The notes: generated from the letters alone by a model not told the origin. 53,686 bases of DNA from Actinosynnema pretiosum (GCF_024171695.1 NZ_JAMTCF010000034.1:1-53686), one strand, 5' to 3'. Shown: positions 1 through 8,852, numbered from the stretch's first letter. Program-made: numbers and translations.

Positions 1-237
1 TGGGTCCAGCGCCGTGAACCCCCGCTCGTTGAACGTGTGGATCACCTCACGCACGTAGTCCTCGCTCACCTGCATCAACGAGGTGATGTCCCGGACCGCC
101 TGACCCTGGCCCGACATCAGCACCACGATCGCCCGCCGCAGCCGCACCGGATCCTTCGAGGTCCTGGTGATCCGCTGGATCTTCCGGCCCTCCTCCATCG
201 ATAAGGGCCGGACAAACACGCTCGGTCGACGAGCCAC
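1..237 (-). CDS. IS630-type transposase, N-terminal fragment cut by window edge
   Basis: The reverse strand is open from a GTG at 237 to the window edge, giving 79 residues. A GGGAG ribosome site lies 6 bases before this GTG. The product is basic with a helix-turn-helix pattern: residues resembling VRLRRAIVVLMSGQG, then DITSLMQVSEDYVREVIH, then FNERGFTALDP. This is the usual start of IS630/Tc1-like or winged-helix IS transposases, whose DDE catalytic domain would follow off the window. I cannot tell whether the element is intact. No terminal inverted repeat or target duplication was identified. Confidence 0.6.
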   Translation of the reverse strand, partial: MARRPSVFVRPLSMEEGRKIQRITRTSKDPVRLRRAIVVLMSGQGQAVRDITSLMQVSEDYVREVIHTFNERGFTALDP

Positions 238-533
238 AGCCACCTCCCGCACTCGACATGCGAGACCAGCCTGGCCGATCAGCCCACCAGACCGATTACC
301 GGGTCAACCCTCCGAGACACGCCACTAGTTGTCGGCGGTCGCTCTGAGCTGTACTCGGTGCTGCGCGTTGATTCCGCTAGCTGTTGGTGGTCGACCTCGT
401 GCTGTCGCTGAGGCGGGTCCACCTGACCCCGACCGGTCCCGGTCGGGGTCAGGTGGGACGTGCTGGAGCTGGTGGTGCAGGCAGAGCGGTCGTGCGGGTG
501 CGGTGGTGTCGGGGCTGGTCGGACTGGGCTGGG
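238..533. other. Spacer between transposase fragment and MFS gene
   Basis: I see no gene here. The only clear structure is the perfect inverted repeat listed separately as a terminator. Short open frames in this stretch are GC-driven and lack ribosome sites. Confidence 0.6.
419..456 (-). terminator. Perfect 18-bp hairpin downstream of the MFS gene
   Basis: CCACCTGACCCCGACCGG at 419-436 is repeated as its exact reverse complement at 439-456, leaving a two-base centre. It lies about 80 bases after the stop of the leftward exporter gene. A long GC stem without a U tract is typical of actinobacterial terminators. It could act on both strands. Confidence 0.7.
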
Positions 534-1982
534 TCAGCGGGTCGCGGTGGCTGCCGTGGCAGGCTGTTCCACGACCACGCGGCCTGTGCCGGGCAGCAGC
601 GCGGCCACGCCCGCTGCGGACAGCGCGGCGCCCGCGCCCACGGCCATGATCACCTGGAACGCCTGCTGCGACGGCAGGCCCGCCGCTGTGGTCAGCTGGG
701 TCAGGATCACGCCCGCGACCGCGCTGGACAGCGACGTGCCGATCGAGCGCATGAGGGTGTTGAGGCTGTTCGCGGCTGCGGTCTCCGAGACCGGGACGGC
801 GGACATCACCAGCGCGGGCAGCGCGCCGTAGGACAGGCCGATGCCCGCGCCGATGATGCTCGACACCAGCACCAGGTGCCAGATCTCGCTCATCAGCACC
901 ACGTTGAGCCCGTAGCCGACCGTGACCACGAGCGCGCCGGTGATCAGGGTGACCTTGGGGCCGCGCTCCCGCGACAGCCGCGCGGACAGCGGCGCCATCG
1001 CCATCATGACCAGGCCGGACGGGGCGAGCACCAGGCCGACGCCGAGCAGGGACTGGCCGAGGCCGTAGCCGGTGGACGCGGGCAGTTGCAGCAGCTGCGG
1101 CATCACCAGGGACATCGCGAACATCGCGAACCCGAAGACCACCGAGGCGGCGTTGGTCAGCAGGAGCTGGGGGCTCGCGCTGGTGCGCAGGTCCACCAGC
1201 GGTTCGGCCGCGCGCAGCTCCCACCAGCTCCACGCGGCCAGCGCGACGACCGCGCCGCCGAGCAGGCCCAGCGTCAGCGCGCTGCCCCAACCCCACTGCG
1301 CGCCCTTGGACACCGCCAGCAGCAGGCACACCAGCACCACGGACAGGCCGAGCGCGCCCACCAGGTCGAACCGGCCGCCCGAGCGCACCGCTGATTCCGG
1401 CACCAGCGCGACCACGAGCACCCCGGCGATCACGCCGAGGCCTGCGGCGGCCCAGAACAGCACATGCCAGTCCAACTGCTCCACCAGCACCGCGGCCAGC
1501 GGCAGACCCAGCGCGCCTCCGACGCCGAGCGAGGCGCTCATCAGCGCGGTCGCCGAACCGAGCTTCTCGGCGGGCAGCTCGTCACGCATGATGCTGATGC
1601 CCAGCGGGATCACGCCGGACGCCAGGCCCTGGAGCACCCGGCCGACGATCATCGGACCGAGGCTGTCGCTGAGCGCGCCCACGACCGAGCCCGCGACCAG
1701 CAGCACGATGCTGATCAGCAGCATCCGGCGCTTGCCGTGCATGTCGCCGAGCCTGCCCACGGTGGGCGTGGCGACGGCGGCGGCCAGCAGGGTCGCGGTG
1801 ATCGCCCAGGCGGTGTCGGCGGGGTCGGCGTTCAGCAGCTTCGGGAACTGCGGGACCAGGGGGATCACGACCGTCTGCATGAGCGAGACGACGATCCCGG
1901 TGAAGGCCAGCACCCAGACGACGGTGTTCGCCCCCGGTGGCGCAGAGGGGGCTGCTGGCGTGTGCGGGCGTGCGCTGGACAT
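534..1982 (-). CDS. MFS multidrug exporter, DHA2 (14-TMS, EmrB/QacA) type
   Basis: The 482-residue protein is a proton-driven membrane exporter of the major facilitator superfamily. After a Pro/Ala-rich N-terminus the first helix begins near residue 23 (VVWVLAFTGIVVSLMQTVVI). The loop motif GRLGDMHGKRRM matches MFS motif A, and LQGLASGVIPLG resembles the antiporter motif C region. Length and hydrophobic pattern fit 14 segments. The gene is divergent from a TetR gene 160 bp away, and an operator-like sequence lies between them, the usual arrangement of a repressed efflux pump. The substrate is unknown; co-regulation with the P450/glycosyltransferase operon suggests a tailored hydrophobic compound or xenobiotic. 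Confidence 0.9.
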   Translation of the reverse strand: MSSARPHTPAAPSAPPGANTVVWVLAFTGIVVSLMQTVVIPLVPQFPKLLNADPADTAWAITATLLAAAVATPTVGRLGDMHGKRRMLLISIVLLVAGSVVGALSDSLGPMIVGRVLQGLASGVIPLGISIMRDELPAEKLGSATALMSASLGVGGALGLPLAAVLVEQLDWHVLFWAAAGLGVIAGVLVVALVPESAVRSGGRFDLVGALGLSVVLVCLLLAVSKGAQWGWGSALTLGLLGGAVVALAAWSWWELRAAEPLVDLRTSASPQLLLTNAASVVFGFAMFAMSLVMPQLLQLPASTGYGLGQSLLGVGLVLAPSGLVMMAMAPLSARLSRERGPKVTLITGALVVTVGYGLNVVLMSEIWHLVLVSSIIGAGIGLSYGALPALVMSAVPVSETAAANSLNTLMRSIGTSLSSAVAGVILTQLTTAAGLPSQQAFQVIMAVGAGAALSAAGVAALLPGTGRVVVEQPATAATATR

Positions 1983-2022
1983 GGTGAGTCGGCCTTCCGG
2001 GAGGGCGGGGTTCGGCAGGGGG

Positions 2023-2043
2023 TTAAATCAGTTGCTTGACTTA
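2023..2043. promoter_or_regulatory. Putative TetR operator, copy 1
   Basis: TTAAATCAGTTGCTTGACTTA lies between the divergent exporter and first TetR gene. It has imperfect dyad symmetry (AATCA and TGACT arms around six bases). Flanking GGTTAA at 2021 and TTAACC at 2046 add a wider dyad. A near-identical sequence precedes the second TetR operon at 3593. Recurrence upstream of two paralogous TetR loci is the main evidence that it is a binding site. Confidence 0.6.
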
Positions 2044-2142
2044 GGTTAACCCGGACGGCTTCACTGTCCCGCACGCGCCCGCGCCGGTGTCCGAACTGTC
2101 CGGGGGCGTCCCGAATCGACCTGAGGCGGAGGAGGTCCCCCG

Positions 2143-2826
2143 GTGAGGCGGCTCCACAACGAGACCACGCGCGCCCGCATCCTGGACACCGCCGAGCGGC
2201 TGTTCGCCGAGCGCGGCCTGCACGCGGTGTCCAACCGGCAGGTCAGCGCGGCGGCCGGGCAGGGCAACAACGCGGCCGTCGGGTACCACTTCGGGACCAA
2301 AATCGACCTGGTCAGGGCGATCGTGCGGCGGCACGGCCTGCCCGTCGAGGCGCTGCGGGCGGACATGGTCGCCCGCGCCGGGGACTCGCCGGTGCTGCGC
2401 GACTGGGTCGACTGCCTGGTGCGACCGGTCACCGCGCACCTGGCCGACCTGGCCGGGCGCGCCGACGTCGTGGCTCCGGGCGGGATCACCTGGTACGCGC
2501 GGTTCGTCGCGCAGGTGGTGACCGATCCGGCGCTGCGGCTGGTCGCGGCGGCCGAGGTGATGACCACGCCGGGGATGGGGCTCGTGCTGGAGCGGTTGCG
2601 CGCGCACCTGCCCCCGGAGGTCGCGCCGGAGGTGCGGTTCGGGCGGGAGCGGATGGTGTGGCACCTGATCGTGCAGGTGTGCGCGGAGCGGGAGCGAGCG
2701 CTGGCCGAGGGGGTGGCGACGCCGCGCGACACGTGGGACGGTGCGGCGCGCGGTTTGGTGGACGCGATCACCGGGCTGTGGACCGCGCCGGACAACACGG
2801 TGGGGGAGCGGGTCGGGCGCGGGTAG
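2143..2826 (+). CDS. TetR-family transcriptional regulator (paralogue 1)
   Basis: The 227-residue protein has the TetR DNA-binding domain at residues 7-55: TTRARILDTAERLFAERG, then VSNRQVSAAAGQGNNAAVGYHFGTK. The C-terminal ligand-binding region is about 170 residues. A GGAGGAGG ribosome site precedes the GTG start. It is divergent from the exporter, which it probably represses. It closely resembles the second TetR at 3921 throughout, including the HWVDCL/DWVDCL and SWYARFAAQV/TWYARFVAQV segments, so the pair arose by duplication. Ligand unknown. Confidence 0.9.
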   Translation: MRRLHNETTRARILDTAERLFAERGLHAVSNRQVSAAAGQGNNAAVGYHFGTKIDLVRAIVRRHGLPVEALRADMVARAGDSPVLRDWVDCLVRPVTAHLADLAGRADVVAPGGITWYARFVAQVVTDPALRLVAAAEVMTTPGMGLVLERLRAHLPPEVAPEVRFGRERMVWHLIVQVCAERERALAEGVATPRDTWDGAARGLVDAITGLWTAPDNTVGERVGRG

Positions 2827-3592
2827 AAGGCTCGGCGGGGCGACCGGGGGTGGGCGTTGGCGGGGGGACGGGGCTGACGTCGTGGGCCTGGTCGGCGGGG
2901 CGGCCCGGTTGGCGTGGTGCGCGCGAGGGGGCGGCTGATCGGCCGGGTGGACGTGGGGTGGGCGCGGTGAACAGGCTGGGCGCCTGCCGGTCAGGTGTGG
3001 TGAACGCGCTGGTTGGGCGTGTGTCGGGTTCGGCGGGCGGACTGGGTGGGTGCTGGTCGGGTTTCGTGGACTGGTCGGGCGGCGGGGCGAGCATGGTCGT
3101 GGCAGGCGGGGCGAGCGTGGTCGTGGCAGGCGGGCTGTGCGGCGGAGTGGATGCGGCTATGGCAGGCGGGCTGTGCAGCGGGGTGAACGCGGCTGTGGCA
3201 GGCGGGCCGTGCCGTGGGGTGGATGCGGCTGTAGTCGGTGAGCCGTGCGGCGGGGTGAACACGGCTGCGGCTGGTGAGCCGGACGGACGCCGGTCGGGTG
3301 CCTGCGTGGCAGGCCTGCCGGGCAGGCGTTTGTTATGCGTGGCCTGCCGGTCGGTCGGACGTGTGTCGAGCGTGGCCGGTCGGCCAGCGGGGCGCGGGTC
3401 GGGTGCGGCTGTGACCGGTCGGTCGGGTGAGCGCGGATCGGGTATGGCTGTGACCGGTCGGTCGAGCGGGTGTCGAGCGGGCGCGGCTGCGGTTGGTCGT
3501 GCGATCGGGTTCGGCCTGGGTTCGGGTTCGGCGGAGTGGCGCGGGGGCAATTCGCCCATCGTGGTGGCCGTGGGGCGTTACCGCGCATTTCG
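2827..3592. other. Repeat-rich spacer between the two TetR loci
   Basis: No gene is supported. The sequence is G-rich on the plus strand and dominated by degenerate tandem repeats: a 36-bp array (listed separately) and, at about 3398-3480, two copies of a 39-bp unit containing GGCTGTGACCGGTCGGTCG. Frames stay open on both strands only because the repeat lengths are multiples of three and GC-rich. Confidence 0.6.
3117..3260. repeat. 36-bp degenerate tandem repeat array, four units
   Basis: Units begin at 3117, 3153, 3189 and 3225. Each is 36 bases and shares a GCGGCTGTGGCAGGCGGG core followed by a GTGC..GGGGTG segment. A partial, more diverged copy precedes the array and another follows it. 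The unit would encode 12 residues if translated, but no ribosome site or conserved domain supports a gene. Confidence 0.75.
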
Positions 3593-3634
3593 TAAGTCAG
3601 TCGCTTGACTCAAACGGAGAGCTGTGGCTATCTG
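3593..3634 (+). promoter_or_regulatory. Putative TetR operator copy 2 overlapping a promoter
   Basis: TAAGTCAGTCGCTTGACTCA at 3593-3612 matches operator copy 1 at most positions and contains a perfect AGTCA-N6-TGACT dyad. TTGACT at 3605-3610 can serve as a -35 box, with TATCTG at 3629-3634 after an 18-base spacer as the -10. Binding here would cover the -35, consistent with repression of the downstream ferredoxin/P450 operon. Confidence 0.6.
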
Positions 3635-3669
3635 GAGTCATCCCCGACGACACCGCGCTGGAGGACTCC

Positions 3670-3924
3670 ATGCCCCCGAGCGACCACCACGAGAGCGATC
3701 CCGGCGAGAGAGCGCCGCGCACCACGCCTTCCACGACTACGCCGATCCGCACTCCACCGGTCGGGAACACGCAGTGCGCGGCCGGATTGGCCCGCACCGC
3801 GACCGCTGCGTTCGGCACCATGCCGTTCAACGCCGCGACCTCCCCGCGCGCAGCCGCGCCGACCCACCTCATCCCACCCGGCTCGCGGCGGCGCGTCCGG
3901 CGGAAAACCGGGGAGCGCCCGTGA
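3670..3924 (+). CDS. Small ORF (84 aa) translationally coupled to the second TetR gene
   Basis: An ATG is preceded by GGAGG with five bases of spacing. The frame ends in a GTGA overlap with the GTG start of the TetR gene, the same coupling used by the next genes. The product is Pro/Thr/Arg-rich, without membrane segment or known domain, and ends in a basic tail (RRRVRRKTGERP). It sits just downstream of the operator/promoter. It may be a leader that couples translation into the regulator, or a real small protein. I do not recognise it. Confidence 0.4.
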   Translation: MPPSDHHESDPGERAPRTTPSTTTPIRTPPVGNTQCAAGLARTATAAFGTMPFNAATSPRAAAPTHLIPPGSRRRVRRKTGERP

Positions 3925-4631
3925 CCCCCTCCCATCAGGGCGACGGCCCCTCCCGCCGGAACGACCGGGCCGCCGAGACGCGCGAGGTGATACTGGCCGC
4001 CGCCGAGCGGCTGTTCGCCGAGCGCGGCGTGAGCGCGGTGTCCAACCGGCAGGTCGGCGAGGCCGCCGGGCAGGGCAACAACTTCGCCGTCGGGTACCAC
4101 TTCGGCAGCCGGGTCGAGCTGGTCCGCGAGATCGTGCGCAGGCACGCCGAACCGGTCGAGCGGGCCCGCGCCGCGATGCTCGCCGCCGCCGGGGACAGCC
4201 TGGACGTGCGCCACTGGGTGGACTGCCTGATCCGCCCGTACACCGAGCACCTCGAAGCGCTGGGCAGCCCGAGCTGGTACGCCCGGTTCGCCGCCCAGGT
4301 GCTCACCGACCCGGTCCTGCGCCAGGTCGTGGTCGACGACGCGCTCAGCGGCGGGACGGTGCGGCAGGTCGTCGAGGGCCTCAACCGCTGCCTGCCCGCG
4401 CTGCCGCTGCCCGTGCACCTGGAGCGCGGTGACATGGCCCGCACCCTGCTGTCCCACACCTGCGCCGAGCGCGAGGCCGCGCTGGCGCGGGGCGAGCCGA
4501 CCACCAAGACCAGCTGGGACGCCACGGCGACCGGGCTGGTCGACGCGATCGTCGGCCTGTGGCTCGCGCCGGTCACCCCGACCGGCCCGCGCCGCGACCG
4601 CCAACCCTCCCCCGATTGGAGTGCCCGATGA
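3921..4631 (+). CDS. TetR-family transcriptional regulator (paralogue 2)
   Basis: The GTG start at 3921 has GGGGAGCG upstream and yields 236 residues. The HTH domain spans about residues 12-62 (AAETREVILAAAERLFAERG, then VSNRQVGEAAGQGNNFAVGYHFGSR). It is a clear paralogue of the 2143 regulator. Its stop overlaps the ATG of the ferredoxin gene, so regulator and electron-transfer genes are one transcription unit. With the shared operator upstream, it is probably an autoregulated repressor of the P450 operon. Confidence 0.88.
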   Translation: MTPSHQGDGPSRRNDRAAETREVILAAAERLFAERGVSAVSNRQVGEAAGQGNNFAVGYHFGSRVELVREIVRRHAEPVERARAAMLAAAGDSLDVRHWVDCLIRPYTEHLEALGSPSWYARFAAQVLTDPVLRQVVVDDALSGGTVRQVVEGLNRCLPALPLPVHLERGDMARTLLSHTCAEREAALARGEPTTKTSWDATATGLVDAIVGLWLAPVTPTGPRRDRQPSPDWSAR

Positions 4632-4828
4632 AGATCACCGTCGACGAAGGCAAGTGCTGCGGCGCGGGTTCCTGCGTGCTGGCCGCGCCGGAGGTGTTCG
4701 ACCAGCGCGACGAGGACGGCGTGGTGGTGCTGCTGGACCCGGAGCCCGGCGCCGAGTTGCACGCGGCCGTCCACGAGGCCGCGAGCGTCTGCCCGGCCGC
4801 CGCGATCGCGCTGGCGGAGGCGCAGTGA
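4628..4828 (+). CDS. [3Fe-4S]-type ferredoxin, P450 electron donor
   Basis: This 66-residue protein has the pattern of small actinobacterial P450 ferredoxins: Cys10 or Cys11, then Cys16 (CCGAGSC), then Cys55 followed by Pro (SVCPAAAI). Three cluster cysteines with no fourth in the first motif indicate a [3Fe-4S] cluster. It is acidic, as expected for docking to P450s. The ATG overlaps the TetR stop, and its own stop overlaps the reductase GTG. It probably carries electrons from the next gene product to one or both neighbouring P450s. Confidence 0.93.
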   Translation: MKITVDEGKCCGAGSCVLAAPEVFDQRDEDGVVVLLDPEPGAELHAAVHEAASVCPAAAIALAEAQ

Positions 4829-6261
4829 GCCACGTCGGGACCACCGGTTCCGCCGACGGGCAGGGGGCGAGCGGGGGCCCGGCCGGGGAGGGCGCGGGCC
4901 ACCCCGGCCACGTGCTGGTCGTCGGCGCCGCCGCAGCCGGCCTGTCCACGGCGGAGGCGCTGCGCCGCAAGGGCTTCACCGGCCGCCTCACCCTGCTCGG
5001 GGCCGAGGCGCACCCGCCCTACGACCGGCCGCCGCTGTCCAAGCAGGTGCTCGCGGGCGCCTGGGAGCCCGAGCGGGCACGCCTGCGCACCGCCGAGGTG
5101 CTCGCCGACCTGAACGCCGAGTTCCACCTCGGCGACCCGGCCGTCGCGCTCGACGTCGCCACCCGCACCGTCCGCACCGCCTCGGGAGCCGAGCACACCG
5201 CCGACGCCGTCGTCATCGCGACGGGCGTGCGACCGCGCGCCCTGCCGGGGCAGGACGGGCTCGCCGGGGTGCACGTGCTGCGCACCCTGGAGGACTCGCT
5301 CGCGCTGCGGGCCGACCTGCTGCCCGGCCGCCGCGTCGTCGTGGTCGGCGACGGGGTGCTCGGCGCGGAGGCCGCCGCCACCGCGCGCGGGCTCGGCCTG
5401 GACGTCGTGCTCGCCGGACCGCAGGACGCCCCGCTCGCCGCCCAGCTCGGACCGCTGGTGTCCGGGCTGCTCCGCGAGCTGCACGCCGAGCGCGGCGTGC
5501 GGCTGCGGCTGGGCACGGCCGTCCTCGGGCTGGAGGCCGAGGGTGGTCGGGTCACCGGCGTGCGGCTCGACGGCGGCGAGGTGCTGCCCGCCGACGTGGT
5601 CGTGGTCGCGCTCGGGGCCGTGCCCTGCACCGAGTGGCTGGAGGGCAGCGGCCTCGCGCTCGACAACGGCGTGGTGTGCGACGCGAACTGCCGGGCCGCC
5701 GACGGCGTCTACGCGGTCGGCGACGTGGCCCGCTGGCAGCACCCCGGCCTCGGTCGCCTGGTGCGGCTGGAGAACCGCACCAACGCCACCGAGCAGGCAG
5801 CCGCCGTCGCCGACAACCTCCTCGGCGCACCGGTCGAGTACGCGCCCGTGCCGTACTTCTGGACCGACCAGTTCGACGCCAAGGTCCACGTGCACGGCGT
5901 GCTGCCCGCCGACGCCGAGGTGACCGTCGAGGACGGCGACCCGGCCGCCCGGCGGTTCACCGCCGTCTACCGCAGCGGCGGCCTGGTGACCGGCGTCATC
6001 GGCTGGAACATGCCCAAGCAGGCCAGGCAGACCCGCCAGCGGCTGCTCACGCCGGAAGGGCTGGCTGCCGCGCGCGTGCCCGCCGTCGCGCCCGCCGGAC
6101 CGACCCTGCCCGTCGCGCAGACCCCGCCCGCTCTCGCGCAGGGCGCAGCGGCGGGAGCAGTGGCTCCCGCGTTGACGACCGCGCTGACCACGGTAGCGCC
6201 CACCCCCGACAGAACCGCTCCGAGCGCTGCCCTCCGCACCACCCCGGAAGGACGAGCATGA
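4825..6261 (+). CDS. FAD-dependent ferredoxin reductase
   Basis: The GTG at 4825 overlaps the ferredoxin stop and gives 478 residues. A Gly/Ala-rich leader precedes the FAD dinucleotide fold (VLVVGAAAAGLSTAEALR). The YDRPPLSK segment is typical of putidaredoxin-reductase-like enzymes. A second Rossmann motif for NAD(P)H follows (RRVVVVGDGVLGAEAA), then the FAD-contacting GVYAVGDVARW. The C-terminal 70 residues are an Ala/Pro/Thr-rich tail not needed for the fold. It should oxidise NAD(P)H and reduce the ferredoxin encoded upstream, completing a class I P450 chain. Confidence 0.92.
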   Translation: MSHVGTTGSADGQGASGGPAGEGAGHPGHVLVVGAAAAGLSTAEALRRKGFTGRLTLLGAEAHPPYDRPPLSKQVLAGAWEPERARLRTAEVLADLNAEFHLGDPAVALDVATRTVRTASGAEHTADAVVIATGVRPRALPGQDGLAGVHVLRTLEDSLALRADLLPGRRVVVVGDGVLGAEAAATARGLGLDVVLAGPQDAPLAAQLGPLVSGLLRELHAERGVRLRLGTAVLGLEAEGGRVTGVRLDGGEVLPADVVVVALGAVPCTEWLEGSGLALDNGVVCDANCRAADGVYAVGDVARWQHPGLGRLVRLENRTNATEQAAAVADNLLGAPVEYAPVPYFWTDQFDAKVHVHGVLPADAEVTVEDGDPAARRFTAVYRSGGLVTGVIGWNMPKQARQTRQRLLTPEGLAAARVPAVAPAGPTLPVAQTPPALAQGAAAGAVAPALTTALTTVAPTPDRTAPSAALRTTPEGRA

Positions 6262-7481
6262 CCAGCACGCAGGTCCCCGCAGGGGCCGAGACCACCGAGA
6301 TCCCGGACTACCCGATGCCCAGGTCACAGGGCTGCCCGTTCGACCCGCCGCGCGAGCTCAACGACCTGCAGGAGCAGGCCGCCATCACCCGCGTGCGGCT
6401 GTGGGACGGCAGCACCCCGTGGCTGGTCACCCGGCACGCCGAGCAGCGCGCCGTGCTGTCCGACCCCAGGGTCAGCGCCGACATGACCCACGAGCGCTAC
6501 CCGCGCCAGGCCCCCGGCCGCGCCGGTTCGCTCAGCTTCATCGGCATGGACGACCCCGAGCACGCCCGCCAGCGGCGCATGGTCGGCTCGGCGTTCACCA
6601 TCAAGAACGTCGCCGCCATGCGCCCCATGGTGCAGCGCGTCGTGGACGACGCCGTCGCCCAGCTCCTCGCGGGCCCCAAGCCGGTCGACCTGGTGGAGGC
6701 GTTCGCGCTCCCGGTCCCGTCGCTGGTGATCTGCGAGCTGCTCGACGTCCCCTACAGCGACCACGACTTCTTCCAGGACAACAGCAAGCGCATCATCAAC
6801 CGCAACTCCACCCCCGAGCAGCGCGCCGAGGCCTCAGGGGCGCTCGCCCAGTACCTCGGCGGCCTGGTCGCGGCCAAGCTCGACAACCCCGGCGACGACC
6901 TGGTCTCCCGGCTCGCGGGCAAGGTCGAGGCCGGTGAGCTGACCATGGAGCAGGCCACCTCCATGGCCGTGCTGCTGCTGATCGCCGGGCACGAGACCAC
7001 CGCGAACATGATCGCGCTCAGCACGTTGCTGCTGCTGCGCCACCCCGACCAGTTCGCCCTGCTGCGCGACTCCGACGACCCGGCGCTCGCCGCGTCCGCC
7101 GTGGAGGAGCTGCTGCGCTACCTCAACATCACCCACGGCGGGCGGCGCAGGTTCGCCACCGAGGACATGGAGGTCGCGGGCTGCCCGGTCAAGGCCGGTG
7201 AGGGGCTCGTGCTGCCCACCGACATCGCCAACCGCGACCCGAGGGCCTTCGACGACCCCGACCGGCTCGACATCACCCGGTCCGCGCGGCACCACCTGGC
7301 GTTCGGGTTCGGCGTGCACCAGTGCCTCGGCCAGCCGCTCGCCCGGCTGGAGCTGGAGGTGGTGTACCGGACGCTGTACCGGCAGGTGCCCGAGCTGCGG
7401 CTGGCGACCGACTTCGAGTCGGTGCCGTTCAAGCACGACGGGTTCGTGTACGGGGTGTACGAGCTGCCCGTGACCTGGTAG
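6258..7481 (+). CDS. Cytochrome P450, CYP105-like
   Basis: The 407-residue haem monooxygenase overlaps the reductase stop by ATGA. The I-helix oxygen-activation motif is AGHETTAN (residues 243-250), the K-helix ExxR is EELLR near 284, and the haem loop FGFGVHQCLG places the thiolate at Cys356. The N-terminal PRSQGCPFDPP segment and overall layout resemble CYP105 enzymes such as the SoyC type, which are often encoded beside a ferredoxin. It is soluble, with no membrane anchor. Substrate unknown; likely hydroxylation of a secondary metabolite or xenobiotic. Confidence 0.94.
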   Translation: MTSTQVPAGAETTEIPDYPMPRSQGCPFDPPRELNDLQEQAAITRVRLWDGSTPWLVTRHAEQRAVLSDPRVSADMTHERYPRQAPGRAGSLSFIGMDDPEHARQRRMVGSAFTIKNVAAMRPMVQRVVDDAVAQLLAGPKPVDLVEAFALPVPSLVICELLDVPYSDHDFFQDNSKRIINRNSTPEQRAEASGALAQYLGGLVAAKLDNPGDDLVSRLAGKVEAGELTMEQATSMAVLLLIAGHETTANMIALSTLLLLRHPDQFALLRDSDDPALAASAVEELLRYLNITHGGRRRFATEDMEVAGCPVKAGEGLVLPTDIANRDPRAFDDPDRLDITRSARHHLAFGFGVHQCLGQPLARLELEVVYRTLYRQVPELRLATDFESVPFKHDGFVYGVYELPVTW

Positions 7482-7633
7482 CCGACCGCCCCGCCGCGCT
7501 CCCCGGCGCGGCGGGGCCGCCGGACCCCGCGCCCGCCCGGCGCTGAACCGCGTCCCCCGAACCGCGTCACCGACCGCCGCTCCCGAACCACCGCCTCCAC
7601 CCCGCCGCCACCCAGCGACCGACAGGAGAGACC

Positions 7634-8839
7634 GTGGCCGACCAGCTGCGCTACCCGTTCACCGGCCCCGCCGTGCTCGACCCGCCCACCGAGTGGGCCG
7701 CGCTGCGCGCCGACCGCCCCGCCGCCCCCGTCACCCTGCCCAGCGGCGACACCGCCACCCTGGTCACCCGCTACGCCGACGTCCGCACCGTCCTGGCCGA
7801 CCCGCGCTTCAGCCGCGTCAGCCCGGCGGGCGAGGGCGCGCGGGTGGGCGAGCAGGAGTCCGGCGGGGTGTTCACCAGCGACATGTCCACCGTCCTGCCG
7901 CAGAGCGGCGAGGGCCACCTGCGCTGGCGGCGGCTGCTCAACCGCTGGTTCACCGCGAAGCGGATGGCCGCGCTGCGCCCCGGCATCGAGGACATGGCCG
8001 ATCGGCTGCTCGACGAGCTCGTGGAGCGCGGCGCGCCCGGCGACCTCAAGGCCGGTTTCGCGTTCCCCCTGCCGGTGTGGGTGATCTGCACCATGCTCGG
8101 CGTCCCAGACTCGGACCGGGACCGGTTCGCGCACTGGTCGGACACCCTGCTCAGCATGACCCGCTACACCCAGGCCGAGATCGCGTCGGCGCAGGCGGAG
8201 TTCGTCGAGTACATGGCGTTCCACGTCGCCGCCAAGCGGGCCGATCCCGGTGACGACCTGATCGGCGAGCTGATCACGGCCACCGCCGCCGAGGGGCAGC
8301 CCATGTCGGACGCCCAGCTCGTGGCCACCGCGCAGGGACTGCTGGTCGCCGGGCACGAGACCACCGCGAACATGATCGCCAAGATGGTCGCGATGCTGCT
8401 CGCCGACCGGGAGGAGTGGGAGCGGCTGGTCGCCGAGCCCGCGCTGGTGCGGTCCGCGGTGGAGGAGGCGCTGCGGCTGGACGCCAACCCCGGTTTCGGC
8501 ATGGTGCGCTACCTGGACGCCGAGCTGGCCGTGGCCGGGACCGTGCTGCCCGCAGGTACGACCGTCGTGTGCAGCATGGCCTCGGCGAACCGCGACGACG
8601 AGGCGTTCGAGCGCGCGGGGGAGATGGACCTGGGCCGAACCCCCAACCCGCACCTGTCCTTCGGGGCGGGCGCGCACTCCTGCCTCGGGCAAGCGCTCGC
8701 CCGCACCGAGCTGCAGGCCGCGCTGACCGCGCTGCTGCGCCGTCTGCCAGGCCTGAGACTGGCCGTTCCGGTGAGCGGGCTGCGCCGGGTGGAGGGCTTG
8801 CTCGTCGGAGGTCTGCGGGAGCTGCCCGTGGCGTGGTGA
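7634..8839 (+). CDS. Second cytochrome P450
   Basis: The GTG start follows an AGGAGAG ribosome site and yields 401 residues. Motifs are AGHETTAN (239-246), EEAL-R for ExxR near 278-281, and FGAGAHSCLG with Cys350 as haem ligand. Sequence differs strongly from the upstream P450 outside the motifs, so this is a different subfamily. A 152-bp spacer separates the two genes, with no obvious promoter. It probably takes electrons from the same ferredoxin/reductase. Only 13 bases separate it from the glycosyltransferase, suggesting it oxidises the same scaffold. Confidence 0.94.
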   Translation: MADQLRYPFTGPAVLDPPTEWAALRADRPAAPVTLPSGDTATLVTRYADVRTVLADPRFSRVSPAGEGARVGEQESGGVFTSDMSTVLPQSGEGHLRWRRLLNRWFTAKRMAALRPGIEDMADRLLDELVERGAPGDLKAGFAFPLPVWVICTMLGVPDSDRDRFAHWSDTLLSMTRYTQAEIASAQAEFVEYMAFHVAAKRADPGDDLIGELITATAAEGQPMSDAQLVATAQGLLVAGHETTANMIAKMVAMLLADREEWERLVAEPALVRSAVEEALRLDANPGFGMVRYLDAELAVAGTVLPAGTTVVCSMASANRDDEAFERAGEMDLGRTPNPHLSFGAGAHSCLGQALARTELQAALTALLRRLPGLRLAVPVSGLRRVEGLLVGGLRELPVAW

Positions 8840-8852
8840 GTAGGGTCTCGCC

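Noticed and set aside
2658..3608. Plus-strand frame through the 36-bp repeats encoding 12-residue units
   Set aside because: No ribosome site, starts inside the TetR gene, and the composition is Gly/Arg/Val repeats found on both strands.
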